Shown: piece by piece, positions 1-11,763 of the stretch
How the letters are laid out: each line of letters starts with the position of its first letter
How positions within the stretch are numbered: position 1 is the stretch's first letter
NCBI GenBank assembly: GCA_963971575.1
Contig: OZ020616.1
Span: forward strand, 33,956,306 to 34,020,305
DNA length: 64,000 nt
Direction of reading: 5' to 3'
Source: Liopterus haemorrhoidalis
Lineage: Eukaryota > Arthropoda > Insecta > Coleoptera > Dytiscidae
The notes under the pieces: generated by a model
Told to the model about the DNA's origin: nothing
The model's input: the letters and a program-made list of their open reading frames with translations, nothing else
Database searches by the model: none
Translations under genes and position numbers: made by a program

Positions 1-1028
1 TGTCAATACAAACTTTCTGTTTCAAGTAATACAAGAATAGTAACGAAGTTACTATCATTTGCATTTTACGTGCAAATCATCTACATCTACAACATGAGAA
101 AGCGCTGCTTGACAGCTAAAACCCGATCTAAAACCTGGCTGATTTGGGGGGGGGGGTAGGATATTCAAATTGTTTATGTAGGTTCTTATTTGTTTATCAA
201 TATTTTTTCTATTATTTTGGACATGGTCGGTAACACTTAACATTAAAGGTTTATAAAACACAGAAACATTTTAGTAATGCCTTAAAAATTTAATTCAGCA
301 GACGAATACTGCATGAGAATTTATTGGATCGACCTGTTGCTGACTCCGGTGTAATGTATCTTAAACGAAATTGCTACATTTTAAATCGTCTTATATAATA
401 AACCGCTTTGTCTGTTATTCCGTATTCTGAACTCTTCGTATATACTTGAAAAATCTTGGAGTACTATAATAAAAGAAGCGTACGGTGCGAGGGATATCCA
501 GTGACTTATGCTGATATATAAAATAAGAAAACAAATCTCCTTTGTCTTATCCTTTTTTTCAATTGAATTAATATTTGGGTTACGAGGAGACATCCTACTA
601 AAATCTTGAAATAACTCACTTATTATCTTATTCTTATTTCTTATTATATTATAAAGTAGCTAGTTTGTATCTACGGGGTAATTTCAGAAACTATCGTACC
701 GATTTAAAAAATTCTGGTGTCTCAAAATTAAATTACTGAAAAGATTAGAAAAATTCTTTTAACGGTAGATATCTTAGACCTACTTGAGTTAAATAGGCCA
801 GCGCGACCACCTTATGTGCAGCGTAAGCAAACTAATGAACCGATTTGTAAAATTGTTCAGTGGTATACGACACAGAACTTGAGTAACATAGGTTATATCT
901 GTTTTTCTCAATGGTGGGAGGGCATAGTATTTTATAATTTTAATTTCACGTACAAAAATATATATTACATAGTACTAATTAAATTTCAATAAAAAAATAT
1001 TGGTAATTGTCTAGTTTAAATATCTTAT
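1..1028. other. Intronic or intergenic AT-rich stretch, no gene seen
   Basis: I find no exon continuing the transporter and no recognisable element here. A run of 11 G (about 146-156) is the only compositional oddity. The short open frames have no family resemblance. Confidence 0.5.
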
Positions 1029-2079
1029 GCCTGTAGTACACGATGCGATTTCTCGTTCTGAATCTCGTGCGATTTATAGTACACAAATTATTGTATCGTT
1101 TACTACAGGATTTTCGTACGAGATCTTGTATGATATTGAAAACCAACCAATATTTATTGTCTCGACCTAAAATATTGGACAGAATGAACCAATAATGGCG
1201 TAGTATAAGATGCGCATATTCATGTGACCGTAGCGAACAACTGTTCATCTGCCAAACATATTTCGAGGTTATTTAGTATCAACTTTAGCAGTATTTTTTC
1301 TTATTTTGTTTAAAATAAATTGGATTTAGCTGTTCACATTCTTAGGATATTGATATATACGTTTGGATTTATTCAACATCTTATTATCCAACAATACTTA
1401 ACTAGTGACTTATCTAAGGTGACCATTAAACATTACAATCAGGGAAAAAAGTACCGGGGGAATTATTAAAAAAAAAAAATATTTTTTTTGGATTGTTATT
1501 TTTTTTTTTTAATTTATTTTCCACAAACTACTCTTGATTACAATTTCTATACTTCTCATTTATTTATTCAAGTTGGGTATTATGCATAAAATAAATTCAA
1601 CGAAATCATTATTAATATAATACGTTTTTATTTTCTTGAAACTATTTTATAACGATAATAATGACAACAATAATATTTTTCAATAAAGAAAAATCCTAGT
1701 TTTATAGACAAAAATAATAATAATAAAAAATAAATAAAATAATAATTCCCTTCAAATTCAAATGTAATAAATTAGAACAGAAAACTGTACGGCTTTGCGA
1801 ATCCAGGAGATTTACTAATTTGGGACAAAGATTAATATTATCAGTCTTCAAAAATTGGTTAACTATCTGTCCATTCTAGGTTATGTACAATTATTTGAAT
1901 TCTGTCAACTTACAAAAATAGACGTAGTGCGCATCACATATTCAAAGCGATAAATATTGGATTATATACTACAATAATTTTACATCCGATAATTCTGAAC
2001 AAAATTCTCAATGCAATAATTCTCGTACGACAAATCGTATGAGATTCAAATCGAGAAATTGTATCGTGTACTAGAGGCT
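1029..2079. mobile_element. Degenerate inverted-repeat element
   Basis: The left end (GTAGTACACGATGCGATTTC near 1033) and the reverse complement of the right end near 2070 (TAGTACACGATACAATTTC) match over roughly 50 bp, both continuing with TCTCG and GAATCTC. The interior is AT-rich and non-coding. No target duplication could be fixed. This fits an old non-autonomous DNA element. Confidence 0.5.
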
Positions 2080-2097
2080 TTATGTTATGAAAAGAAG

Positions 2098-2190
2098 GTC
2101 GATTGGCACAAATAAATTGGCACAGTAGATTGGAACAAATAGATTAGTACAATAGATTGGAACAAATAGATTGGCGCTAATTGATTTGAC
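2098..2190. repeat. Short tandem repeat, about 15-bp unit
   Basis: About six degenerate copies of a unit like AGATTGGAACAAAT lie in a row, with variants GGCACA and AGTACA. Confidence 0.6.
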
Positions 2191-2496
2191 TTTTTTTATT
2201 TGTCGTTAATATTTGTATTATTTAAATTTACTATTATTATACATTATTATACAGCCTACACCATACTATGGTAGAAGGCTTTTAGATATATATATACTAT
2301 TATTATATATATATTTCTTTTCTATGTTGTTATAAATCAAACCTTTTGTTCCAAATTTATCCGTAATATCTACCTAGAAACAATTCAAATTTGCTTTTAG
2401 ATATGCGCAATAGAACGGACGCTTAACACTACATACAACCCCCAGAGATTATTAGTTTATTATACAAAACTAACAATTTGAAATAAAATTAGTGAA

Positions 2497-3113
2497 AATC
2501 TATACATCACATTATGCACAGAATTTTTATCTATCTAATAGGATATTTTAGATTATAAAAAAAATTATTGTAAAAATGTTATTGCTAAATAACTTAATAA
2601 TAGGTATTACACAACAATGTTCTGTAATTTTTAAATATATTTGTGAGTTTCAAATAATTTTTATATTTATATAGTTTTGTGTAGAAGTGTTCAAATAATA
2701 CGTTAACATTTTTTTCGACATGATTGTTTATAGTTTAGAGCCTTCGTTGAAAAATATTGTACTTGATGATAATGAAATGCCACTTGGTACAAGTATTCTT
2801 TACATAAAATGAAACATTTTTATCCGCTGCACCTATATTGAGAACCGCGGCAGATTCGAGGTGGCGGCAAAAGTAGATTACCAAGTACAAGGACTATAAG
2901 TAATTTTCACAATAGAACAAATTATATCCAAATATATTTGTAGAATGAAGCTTTAGCTACAATTTGCCGCATGATACACAAATATGCGTCGAATGGTTTA
3001 CAAGATGGCGTCTATAACGCAAGATGTTTATTTACAATTACATGACAGTTTTTTTGACATAAATATCCTATTAGGTAGATAAAAATTCGCTGAAAATTTT
3101 GATGTATAGATTG
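2497..3113. mobile_element. Inverted-repeat element, degenerate relative of the one at 28499-29820
   Basis: Sequences at 2497-2550 and 3060-3113 are about 55-bp inverted repeats (AATCTATACATCA then TCTATCTAATAGGATATTT). Positions 2735-3045 resemble the left arm of the element at 28499: both have TACTTGATGATAATGAAATG-like, CCGC-GCACCTAT, AATTTGCCGC and GTTTACAAGATGGCGTCTAT-like strings in the same order. Positions 2585-2700 also resemble the sequence that flanks the Helitron at 20780-22509. Confidence 0.55.
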
Positions 3114-3454
3114 TTACTAATGTTATTTCAGGTTGTTAGTCTTGTATAGGAAACTGTACGGTTGTGTGCACCCTTAAGCAATAATGTAACCATTAAATAT
3201 TTGTTCACTGCTGCTGATGAGGGTTGTCTTGCAGATCAAAATGTTACATCCAGTATTAGTATAAATACACTATTTGAAAGAAAGTTTCAGTGTCATTATC
3301 TGTGTCACAATTTTCCAAACTAAATGTAAAAACTTAAAAAAAAGGTGCTGATATTTTATCCAACATGGCACAGGTCTTCTTGCCTTGAAGTCCTCTTAAA
3401 GTTTAATTTGCTTTTTTAATCAAAAATATAAATTTACACTTCCATATCACTTAC
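3114..3454. other. Intron sequence after exon j
   Basis: AT-rich sequence following the donor of exon j. No splice acceptor with a plausible helix-7 continuation is seen, and I recognise no repeat. Confidence 0.4.
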
Positions 3455-3675
3455 CCTGTCATTGCACCAAAATTAATTGAATTGCAAAGCATAACTTGGC
3501 CAAAAAATGGTTTTTGAAAAAGTGGTTTAAATTGGGACCAGCCATGGATTAGTGCATGTAATTTACTTTCTTTAGTTTGTATCTGTAATTTACTTTCTTT
3601 AGTTTGTATCAATTCTTCCCATTTATCTCCTTTATTTTTCTTTTCTAACGCTTTTTCATCCACAAGTACCTTGAT
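3455..3675 (-). CDS. MFS (SV2-like) transporter, exon j: central loop and start of TM7 of unit 2
   Basis: The acceptor TTATTTTTGCAG starts this exon in phase 0 with IKVLVDEKALEKKNKGDKWE, mirroring the IKQL start of exon a. The hydrophilic loop contains a perfect 9-residue tandem duplication (IQTKESKLQ, then IQTKESKLH) from a 27-bp direct repeat. HGWSQFKPLFQKPFFGQVML and CNSINFGAMTG lead into helix 7. The donor ACAGG|GTAAGT is in phase 2, as in exon a. No continuation exon is visible between 1 and 3454, so helices 7-12 of this unit lie outside the window. Confidence 0.88.
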
Positions 3676-3734
3676 CTGCAAAAATAAGAGTAATGATGAA
3701 TAAAACCAAGAGCAAGACTGATATAAATACTTAC

Positions 3735-3919
3735 TGGATACATTTCTTTGGGTTTATTTGTGTTTGTTGTAAATATATATTGTAATACATCCAGAGCTTT
3801 ATCGTTTTCACCAACTGTCATTAGAAATTTAGGGCTTTCAGGTAAAAGTGCATGACCGATGCCTGCTATCAAACTGGGAAGAGCACAAATAATTAAGAAT
3901 ATCTGCCAAGAACCAATAT
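3735..3919 (-). CDS. MFS (SV2-like) transporter, exon i: TM6 and start of central loop of unit 2
   Basis: The acceptor TATTCATTTCAG joins in phase 1 and gives NAIHIGSWQIFLIICALPSL, then IAGIGHALLPESPKFLMTVG. LPESPKFL is the P-E-S-P-K/R signature at the end of helix 6 in this MFS branch. The cytoplasmic start of the central loop follows (ENDKALDVLQYIFTTNTNKP and KEMYP). The exon ends in phase 0 at CCA|GTAAGT, 59 bp before the next exon. All 185 nt are open. Confidence 0.9.
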
Positions 3920-4389
3920 CTGAAATGAATATGTACTTGAAAAAAATGATGAGCATGGAAATGTAACATTTCTTTGAAAGAACAATGGCATGTATGTGTT
4001 CCGATGCAATGAAGTACAGGATATGCCTTGCATATTCTTTTAATTTACAGTTTTAATGACACCTATTAATACATATTTTTAAGATATTTAGGTAGGAGAA
4101 AGTAAAGTAATTTGTAAAACTTGGTTGCTTGTATTACCTGGTTTTTAGTTAACTCCGATAATTTTCCATTCACCTGTGTGGGAAATTAAGAAGCTACACG
4201 TCGCTCGTTTGCTGCAAAACTGTCATAACTTCAAATTTGTAATTTTTCAGAAAACGCTTCTTCAGAAAAGTTTGTAAAATATAATAGCTTCAATGGTTGC
4301 AACGATGATATCATTAGCTTTCTAGCGGAGACTAACGCAAGTTGATATATGATATTTTGCCAAATAAAAGTGCACATAGAAGCGATTCC

Positions 4390-5080
4390 TTCTATACCAG
4401 CCAAACTCAACCTACAGTCCGTGGGCCGCATGCTGCCTGCCAATATTTTATGTGCGGCCCGAAACACTTATTTTTAGGAACGTGATTTATCTTATTTAAA
4501 TCTATTACGAAGAAATACTGAACCAAGTATCGCATAACTTTCCACCGTAACAAAAGCCAAACAAGATGGTATATCTATTTCTCGAGAAAACTATACGATA
4601 TTTTCAAACTATTTAGCTGCCTTATCAAAGGAATTTGAGAGCGGATTTCAGGATTTACGTTGTATCAAGAATTATCTGTTGCTTGTAGAAAATCCCTAGC
4701 ACATAGAAACAGCAACTATAACACAATTAGCTGCATTGGGATTTGATTATGAAAGGCTATTCGATGAATTTATCGAGTTTAAGAACGATACGAATATGGA
4801 CGTTATTTTTAAGGAAAAGAGATAGGGAAAGGAGTACACCGAATATTGGAAATTCACGACTGTAAAAAAATGTGCCCACCTGCTGCTCACGTTGTTCGTA
4901 TCAACGTATCTTTGTAAATCATCGTATTCCATAATGAAATATTCAAAAAACGTATATTGAAATCGGCTTACTGATTCTCACTTTGATGACATATTGAGAG
5001 TAGCATGTAGCAATTATAAACCCGATTTGTCTAAAATAATAGTAAAAGTTTGTCTCAATATCAGATATCACACTAATTTA
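4390..5080 (+). pseudogene. hAT-type transposase remnant (C-terminal dimerisation region)
   Basis: The plus strand reads, with several stops, FDYERLFDEFIEFKNDTN, then KCAHLLLTLFVSTYLCKSSY, SIMKYSKN and RLTDSHFDDILRVACSNYK. This resembles the C-terminal end of hAT-group transposases and their domesticated GTF2IRD2/ZBED-like relatives: a CExxFSxMK segment followed by RLTDEHLxxLLRVA. Upstream at about 4395-4460 lies a GC-rich terminal-type sequence (CAACCTACAGTCCGTGGGCC). The zinc finger and DDE core are not recognisable. It is a decayed 3' part of an element in the transporter's intron. Confidence 0.55.
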
Positions 5081-5175
5081 TAATGAACGTTTGGATATAC
5101 CCGGTCTACAAGTATGAAATGCGGATTTTTTTAAAAATAAAATACATTGAACTCAAAAGAACAGTAAAAGTTTAT

Positions 5176-5844
5176 TTATTCAAAGTATGCTCCATTAGAA
5201 GTTATACATTTTTCCCATCTTTCGGGCAATTTGTGAATACCTCGCCAGTAGAACTCTTCCCCTTTCCCCGCAAACCATTCATCTAACCATTCTTTCACAT
5301 TTTCATATGAACAAAAGTGCTGCTAGGCAAGTGCGTGACCCATCCATGCGAACAAGTGGTAATCTGAAGGGGCCAAGTCTGGTGAGTAAGCGGCATGGGG
5401 TAGCACTTCCCACTTGAGTGCCTCCAATGTGTTGCAAAAGGCTTTTGCCTTATGTGATGGAGCGTTATCGTGAAGAAAGATTACCTTGTGCTGTTTTCTT
5501 TCGTATTCTGGTCGTTTTATGAGCAGCGAATGGTTCAATTCGATCAGTTGTTGTTGGTAGCGTTGGGTATTAACTGTTTCACCAGGTTTTAACAATTCAT
5601 AATAGACCACACCCTTTTGGTCCCACCAAGTATAGAGCATTGTCTTTTTGCCAAAGCGATTCGGTCTTGCAGTTGATGTGGATGGTGAGCCTGGGTTTAC
5701 CCATGATTTTTTGCGTTTGGGATTTTCAAAATAAATCCATTTTTCATCGTCAGTAATGATACGATGCAAAAAAGACTTTCTTTTGTATCGTGCAAGCAAA
5801 ATTTCACAAGTGTTTTTGCGTTTTTCCATCTGCCTCTCATTCAA
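5176..5844 (-). pseudogene. mariner (DD34D) transposase, N-terminal half missing, premature stop
   Basis: Mariner transposases cut and paste DNA at TA sites using a DD34D triad. The frame retains all three acidic residues: D in ITDDEKW, D in FLHDNAPSH and D in SPDLAPSDYHLF. The last two are separated by exactly 34 residues, the mariner hallmark. The frame starts abruptly at MNERQMEKRK, so the two DNA-binding helix-turn-helix units (about 170 residues) are absent. A TAG at 5323-5325 interrupts it after WMGHALA. Translation beyond continues with HFCSYENVKEWLDEWF and ends NGAYFE with a stop at 5176-5178 overlapping an AATAAA. It is an internally deleted, inactive copy. Confidence 0.9.
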
Positions 5845-6289
5845 TGCATGCGGAACCCCCGCATTTCGTTATTAAAAAATATAGGCTGATTTTCTTTAAG
5901 GTGAAATTTAATGTATTTTGTTAATAAAATTATTAGACTGAATTTTTTAAAGAATTTTTTTTTTATTTTTCATTTTCATATTTATTAATTTGTATGTAAC
6001 ACTTGTATAATGATGCAAATTCGATTTTTATTAATATGTATATTGGCTTGTCCTAATTTTATATACTTACTTTTTCATTAAAATTTTATTATTTATAAAA
6101 ATGTATTGATAATGAGGTTCTGTAATTCAAAACAAGTGCGCATGTCTAAATCATTGTTTACATTGTTTACGTTGTTTACATTGTTTACAAGAGTTTTTGT
6201 GTTTACTTTACATCATTGTTTACGCGTCAACAACGAGGTAACTTACATCATGTAACTTACGCGCCCATCACTGGTTGTCATGAGCTCTT

Positions 6290-6412
6290 CTTTTATGGTT
6301 TGAAGTAGGCTTTTTCTAAACAATTAACAAAAGCCTCAATTAATCGGTATAAGTTACTAAAATTGAAAATCTAGTTCCGCCTAAGCGTTTGGAATTGCCT
6401 TTACTGGAATAC
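6290..6412. repeat. Fragment of the short TA-MITE family also at 33656 and 35256
   Basis: AATTAATCGGTATAAGTTAC, GAAAATCTAGTTCCGCCTAA and TTTGGAATTGCCTT match one end of the MITE copies at 33656-33829 and 35256-35430. Confidence 0.5.
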
Positions 6413-6459
6413 GATATCTGGAATGGGACGATAAACATTTTTCTTAAAGACTCCATGCA

Positions 6460-8717
6460 GGCTCCGTGAAGTTAGCAGTCCACTGAAAGCACTAACGAAA
6501 ATTCGTCGGCCATCCGTTAGTGCTTCGTTAGTGCCTGTTAGTGCTTCATAAAAAATCGTAGCCACCCTAACCGTTTTCGAAAAAAAAGCAATTCAAAATG
6601 GACTGCTAACTTCACGCTTCGTTGGAAGCACTAACGAAAATTCGTCGGCCATCCGTTAGTGCCTCGTTAGTGCCTGTTAGTGCTTCATTAAAATTTGTAG
6701 CCACCCTAACCGTTTTTGAGATATTGAGCATTCAAAAAAATAAGCGTGAAGTTAGCAGTCCACTGAAAGCACTAACGAAAATTCGTCGGCCATCCGTTAG
6801 TGCCTCGTTAGTGCCTGTTAGTGCTTCATTAAAATTTGTAGCCACCCTAAGCGTTTTTGAGAAATTGAGCTTTCAAAAAATCGACCGTGAAGTTAGCAGT
6901 CCACTGAAAGCACTAACGAAAATTCGTCGGCCATCCGTTAGTGCCTCGTTAGTGCCTGTTAGTGTTTCATTAAAATTTGTAGCCACCCTAACCGTTTTTG
7001 AGATATTGAGCATTCAAAATAATAAGCGTGAAGTTAGCAGTCCACTGAAAGCACTAACGAAAAATCGTCGGCCATCCGTTAGTGCCTCGTTAGTGCCTGT
7101 TAGTGCTTCATTAAAATTTGTAGCCACCCTAACCGTTTTTGAGAAATTGAACTTTCAAAAAATCGACTGTGAAGTTAGCAGTCCACTGAAAGCACTAACG
7201 AAAATTCGTCGGCCATCCGTTAGTGCCTCGTTAGTGCCTGTTAGTGCTTCATTAAAATTTGTAGCCACCCTAACCGTTTTTGAGATATTGAGCATTCAAA
7301 AAAATAAGCGTGAAGTTAGCAGTCCACTGAAAGCACTAACGAAAATTTGTCGGCCATCCGTTAGTGCCTCGTTAGTGCCTGTTAGTGCTTCATTAAAATT
7401 TGTAGCCACCCTAACCGTTTTTGAGAAATTGAGCTTTCAAAAAATCGACCGTGAAGTTAGCAGTCCACTGAAAGCACTAACGAAAATTCGTCGGCCATCC
7501 GTTAGTGCCTCATTAGTGCCTGTTAGTGCTTCATTAAAATTTGTAGCCACCCTAACCGTTTTTGAGATATTGAGCATTCAAAAAAATAAGCGTGAAGTTA
7601 GCAGTCCACTGAAAGCACTAACGAAAATTTGTCGGCCATCCGTTAGTGCCTCGTTAGTGCCTGTTAGTGCTTCATTAAAATTTGTAGCCACCCTAACCGT
7701 TTTTGAGAAATTGAGCTTTCAAAAAATCGACCGTGAAGTTAGCAATCCACTGAAAGCACTAACGAAAATTCGTCGGCCATCCGTTAGTGCCTCGTTAGTG
7801 CCTGTTAGTGCTTCATTAAAATTTGAAGCCACCCTAACCGTTTTTGAGATATTGAGCATTCAAAAAAATAAGCGTGAAGTTAGCAGTCCACTGAAAGCAC
7901 TAACGAAAATTCGTCGGCCATCCGTTAGTGCCTCGTTAGTGCCTGTTAGTGCTTCATTAAAATTTGTAGCCACCCTAACCGTTTTTGAGATATTGAGCAT
8001 TCACAAAAATAAGCGTGAAGTTAGCAGTCCACTGAAAGCACTAACGAAAATTCGGCAGCCATCCGTTAGTGCCTCGTTAGTGCCTGTTAGTGCTTCATTA
8101 AAATTTGTAGCCACCCTAACCGTTTTGAGATATTGAGCATTAAAAAAAATAAGCGTGAAGTTAGCAGTCCACTGAAAGCACTAACGAAACTTCGTCGGCC
8201 ATCCGTTAGTGCCTCATTAGTGCCTGTTAGTGCTTCATTAAAATTTGTAGCCACCCTAACCGTTTTTGAGATATTGAGCATTCAAAAAAATAAGCGTGAA
8301 GTTAGCAGTCCACTGAAAGCACTAACGAAAATTCGTCAGCCATCCATTAGTGCCTGTTAGTGCTTCAGTAAAATTTGAAGCCATCCCTAATCGTTTTTGA
8401 GAAATTGAGCTTTCAAAAAAATAAGCGTGAAGTTAGCAGTCCACTGAAAGCACTAATGAAAATTCATCGGCCAACTGTTAGTGCATCGGTAGTGCCTGTT
8501 TGTGCTTCATTAAAATCGGAATCCACCCTAAGTGTTTTTGAGAAATTGAGCATTCAAAAAAATAAGCATAATGTTAGCAAGACATAGAAAGGACTAACGA
8601 AAATTCGTCGACCATCCGTTAGTGCCTCGTTAGTACCTGTTAGTGCTTCATTAAAATTGGAATCCACCAAACCCGTTTTTTAGAAATTGAGCTTTCAAAA
8701 AAATAAGCGTGAAGTTA
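6460..8717 (+). repeat. Left-arm array of a 141-bp tandem repeat
   Basis: Unit starts (GAAGTTAGCAGTCC) at 6748, 6889, 7030, 7171, 7312 and onward are 141 bp apart, about fifteen units in all. Two subtypes alternate, one ending ATATTGAGCATTCAAAAAAA and one ending AAATTGAGCTTTCAAAAAAT, forming 282-bp dimers. Each unit contains a hairpin GCACTAACG...CGTTAGTGC and repeated GTTAGTGC words. Because 141 is divisible by three and the units lack stops in one phase, a 504-codon frame (6622-8136) stays open. It is made only of the repeat (KALTKIRRPSVSASLVPVSA and so on). Confidence 0.95.
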
Positions 8718-8775
8718 AATTGTGATTGAAATACTATATTTTTCTTTTAGATGGAAGTAGATTTATCTAAGATAT

Positions 8776-9205
<430 letters not shown>

Positions 9206-9216
9206 ATCTAAGATAT

Positions 9217-9800
9217 GTTAAATCCCAAGATATTTGAGAATAATTTTTACTACAATTTTACGCCTTCACACATATCATTGTATTTTCAACCCTATCTAAT
9301 TAATGTAGGGCGAACTTGCAAATTAACTTCAGAATAAGCACCCAGAATTATCTGATAAGTGGAAAAAGGTATGAAAACAACTAATTAATTATATCACAAG
9401 TAAAATTAGAAGAAGTCAATAAATATGTAATCTGTGTAAAAAAATCGTCTATATCGTCTAATGTAAATAAGCAATTTTTAAGAAGTGCTGGACTAAATAT
9501 GACTGACGATTTAGGTATGAGAAATGATAAGCAAAAGATCTAGTGTAATAAAACACAATATTGAAGGAAAGTTTCGATGTTAGTATTTAATATAATCAAT
9601 ATAATAATATACAAATAACAAATCATCAAAACACAATTTAAAATTTACTTCAACTAAGCAGAACTTTTGAACCAGCAGTATTGTTAATCCGCCGGCAGCC
9701 CGCTCTACCATCTAACGATCAAACTGACTCATCAGATTAATTTATTTACTGTGATCTTCTTTCTGTGATTACTTCTGACCTATAAACGATAGGTACATGG
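9217..9800. other. Inner part of the foldback left arm and unmatched spacer
   Basis: Positions 9217-9240 and 9630-9800 have inverted counterparts in the right half (12735 region and 11585-11765). Positions 9245-9620 lack a counterpart, because the right half carries the 11764-12720 module there. A run of 10 G lies near 9821. No gene seen. Confidence 0.55.
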
Positions 9801-10264
9801 GTCAAAGGGAGGGTCAAAAGGGGGGGGGGGTCATGAATATCAATGTATATCTATCTCGGTTACACTTATACTTGCTACAGAATACGAACACTATAATTTT
9901 GGGTATAATAATTTTTAAATATATTTGTGACGAACAAACTAAACGAATATTACCATCGACTATCATCAACTGCATTGCAAACTAAAATATATAACACCAA
10001 AGACGCGGAGTATAATACCTTATCTATCTCAATTGTGTGCGGCTTGCTTTAAATTTATTAAAACTATAAAATATAAGAAAATATAAATAAACTGCAACAC
10101 TTTATATTTACCTATTAAATCTTTGGCCATACTTACTTTCATTGACAGCAAAAACCGCTCTATTTTTCAATTCGATGGGCTACCTGCACTTTTCTCTTTC
10201 GACCTTTAGGTTTGTGTCGCGTCTTGAACGCGAGAAAGAAAATACATAGAAAAAAAAATTGGAC

Positions 10265-10330
10265 ATCTTCTTCTTCTCTATATATATAAAAGAGAAAAAT
10301 TGTCTGTTTGTTTGTTTGTTTGTTTGTTCG
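10265..10330 (+). repeat. TATATA/AAAAGAGAAA leader and (TTTG)n microsatellite
   Basis: TCTATATATATAAAAGAGAA followed by GTTTGTTTG repeats resembles the 5' leader of some insect Helitrons. The base before TC is C, not the A expected of a Helitron insertion, and no 3' end was found. Confidence 0.35.
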
Positions 10331-10410
10331 CTATACATTCCTAGACCGTGTAACCGATTTAATCCAAATTTTGCACAGTTACTATTTAGAACCCTGCGGA
10401 ATTGATTCTA

Positions 10411-11215
10411 GGTCAATTTATCGAAAATCAATTTATCGAATACAAATTTATCGAAAATTAATTTATCGAAAATCTATTTATCGAAAGCAAATTTATCGAA
10501 AGCAAGTTTATCGAAAGCAAATTTATCGAAAATCAATTTATCGAATGCTCAATTTATCGAATGGCTTTCGAAAATGTTTATCGAAAATGCTTAGTAATAT
10601 TATGTTATTTCATAAAAACAAATTTTCTTATTAATATAAATTTTCGGTATAACTAGGGAATAGGTCATACCACTAGCGTCATACCACACATGATTTGTTC
10701 AATTTACGGTGATTCTAAACAGGTGGAATTATTATGTTAGTGTGAGTTTGTTTTGTCATTAAACTAGAAGATGGGTAGCTCGCTTCGCTCGACTTCTTCT
10801 AACCAAACCCTTACTAACCTAACCTAACCTAAGATAGTGTTTTATCATTAAACTAGAACCTGGGTAACTCGCTTCGCTCGGTTTCTTCTAACCAAACCCT
10901 TACTAACCTAACATAACCTAACCTAAGATAGTGCTTTGTCATTAAACTAGAAGATGGGTATCTTTCTTTGCTCGGCTTCTTCTAACCAAACCATTACTAA
11001 CCTAACCTAACTTAAGATAGTGTTTTTATATTCAAACACTATGTCACTTTATTTACCGTCACAATAATAAATTACAATGTAAACTAAAATTTCTTTCATT
11101 ATTAATTCCTACCGAAATAATTCAACAATCAATTTTCGATTCGATAAATTTGCTTTCGATAAATTGATTTTCGATAAATTTGCTTTCGATAAATTGTTTT
11201 TCGTTAAACTTGCCA
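10411..11215. repeat. Inner foldback module 1: AATTTATCGA arrays around three 90-bp repeats
   Basis: An array of AATTTATCGAAAA-like units (10411-10590) is inverted at 11136-11205 as TTTCGATAAATT units. Between them lie three direct repeats of about 90 bp, each with GGGTAGCTCGCTTCGCTCG-like sequence, CTTCTTCTAACCAAACC and CCTAACCTAACCTAA, at about 10770, 10855 and 10950. Confidence 0.75.
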
Positions 11216-11763
11216 GCTCCCGCGGAACTAATGGTGCAAAAATTAATCGGCTTTTAAATGATGTACATGTTTTTAGGGCCTACGGACGGAAAAAAGTCGG
11301 AAAAAATCTTGCGTGCGGAACATTAAAATCGTTACAACGGCTAAACTGTAAGAGATATATCGAAAATATATATGACGGACTTTTCAGGTTTAATATTACT
11401 ACAAAAATATCCGGGAGAGCATATATCCCAGGTCAATAAATAACTCACAATTATGATTTATAATTTTCATTTTCGGCGAAAATTATAACGCCGTTTGCTG
11501 TGGAATATCATCGTTACCTTTAAAGATTTACAAAGAAAAATTACTTTTATGGCAAGAGTATTTATTAACGAATAAAAAGCCCTTTGACCCATGTACCTAT
11601 CCTTTATAGGTCAGAAGTAATCACAGAAAGAAGATCATAGTAAATAAATTAATCTGATGAGTCAGTTTGATCGTTAGAAGGTAGAGCGGGGTGCCGGATT
11701 AACAATACTGCTGGTTCAAAAGTTCTGCTTAGTTGAAGTAAATTTTAAATTGTGTTTTGATGG

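Noticed and set aside
6622..8136. 504-codon open frame as a real protein gene
   Set aside because: It consists only of the 141-bp transposon-arm repeat, with no start context or family match. The mirrored arm is broken into several frames.
6748..8717. CRISPR-like array
   Set aside because: The repeats are contiguous 141-bp tandem units without unique spacers, and the genome is eukaryotic.
10265..10640. Second Helitron on the plus strand
   Set aside because: The TCTATATATATAAAA leader is suggestive, but the preceding base is not A and no hairpin plus CTRR end was found downstream.
11164..11439. 91-residue open frame in the foldback centre
   Set aside because: The first part is the TTTCGATAAATT array and the rest resembles no protein I know.
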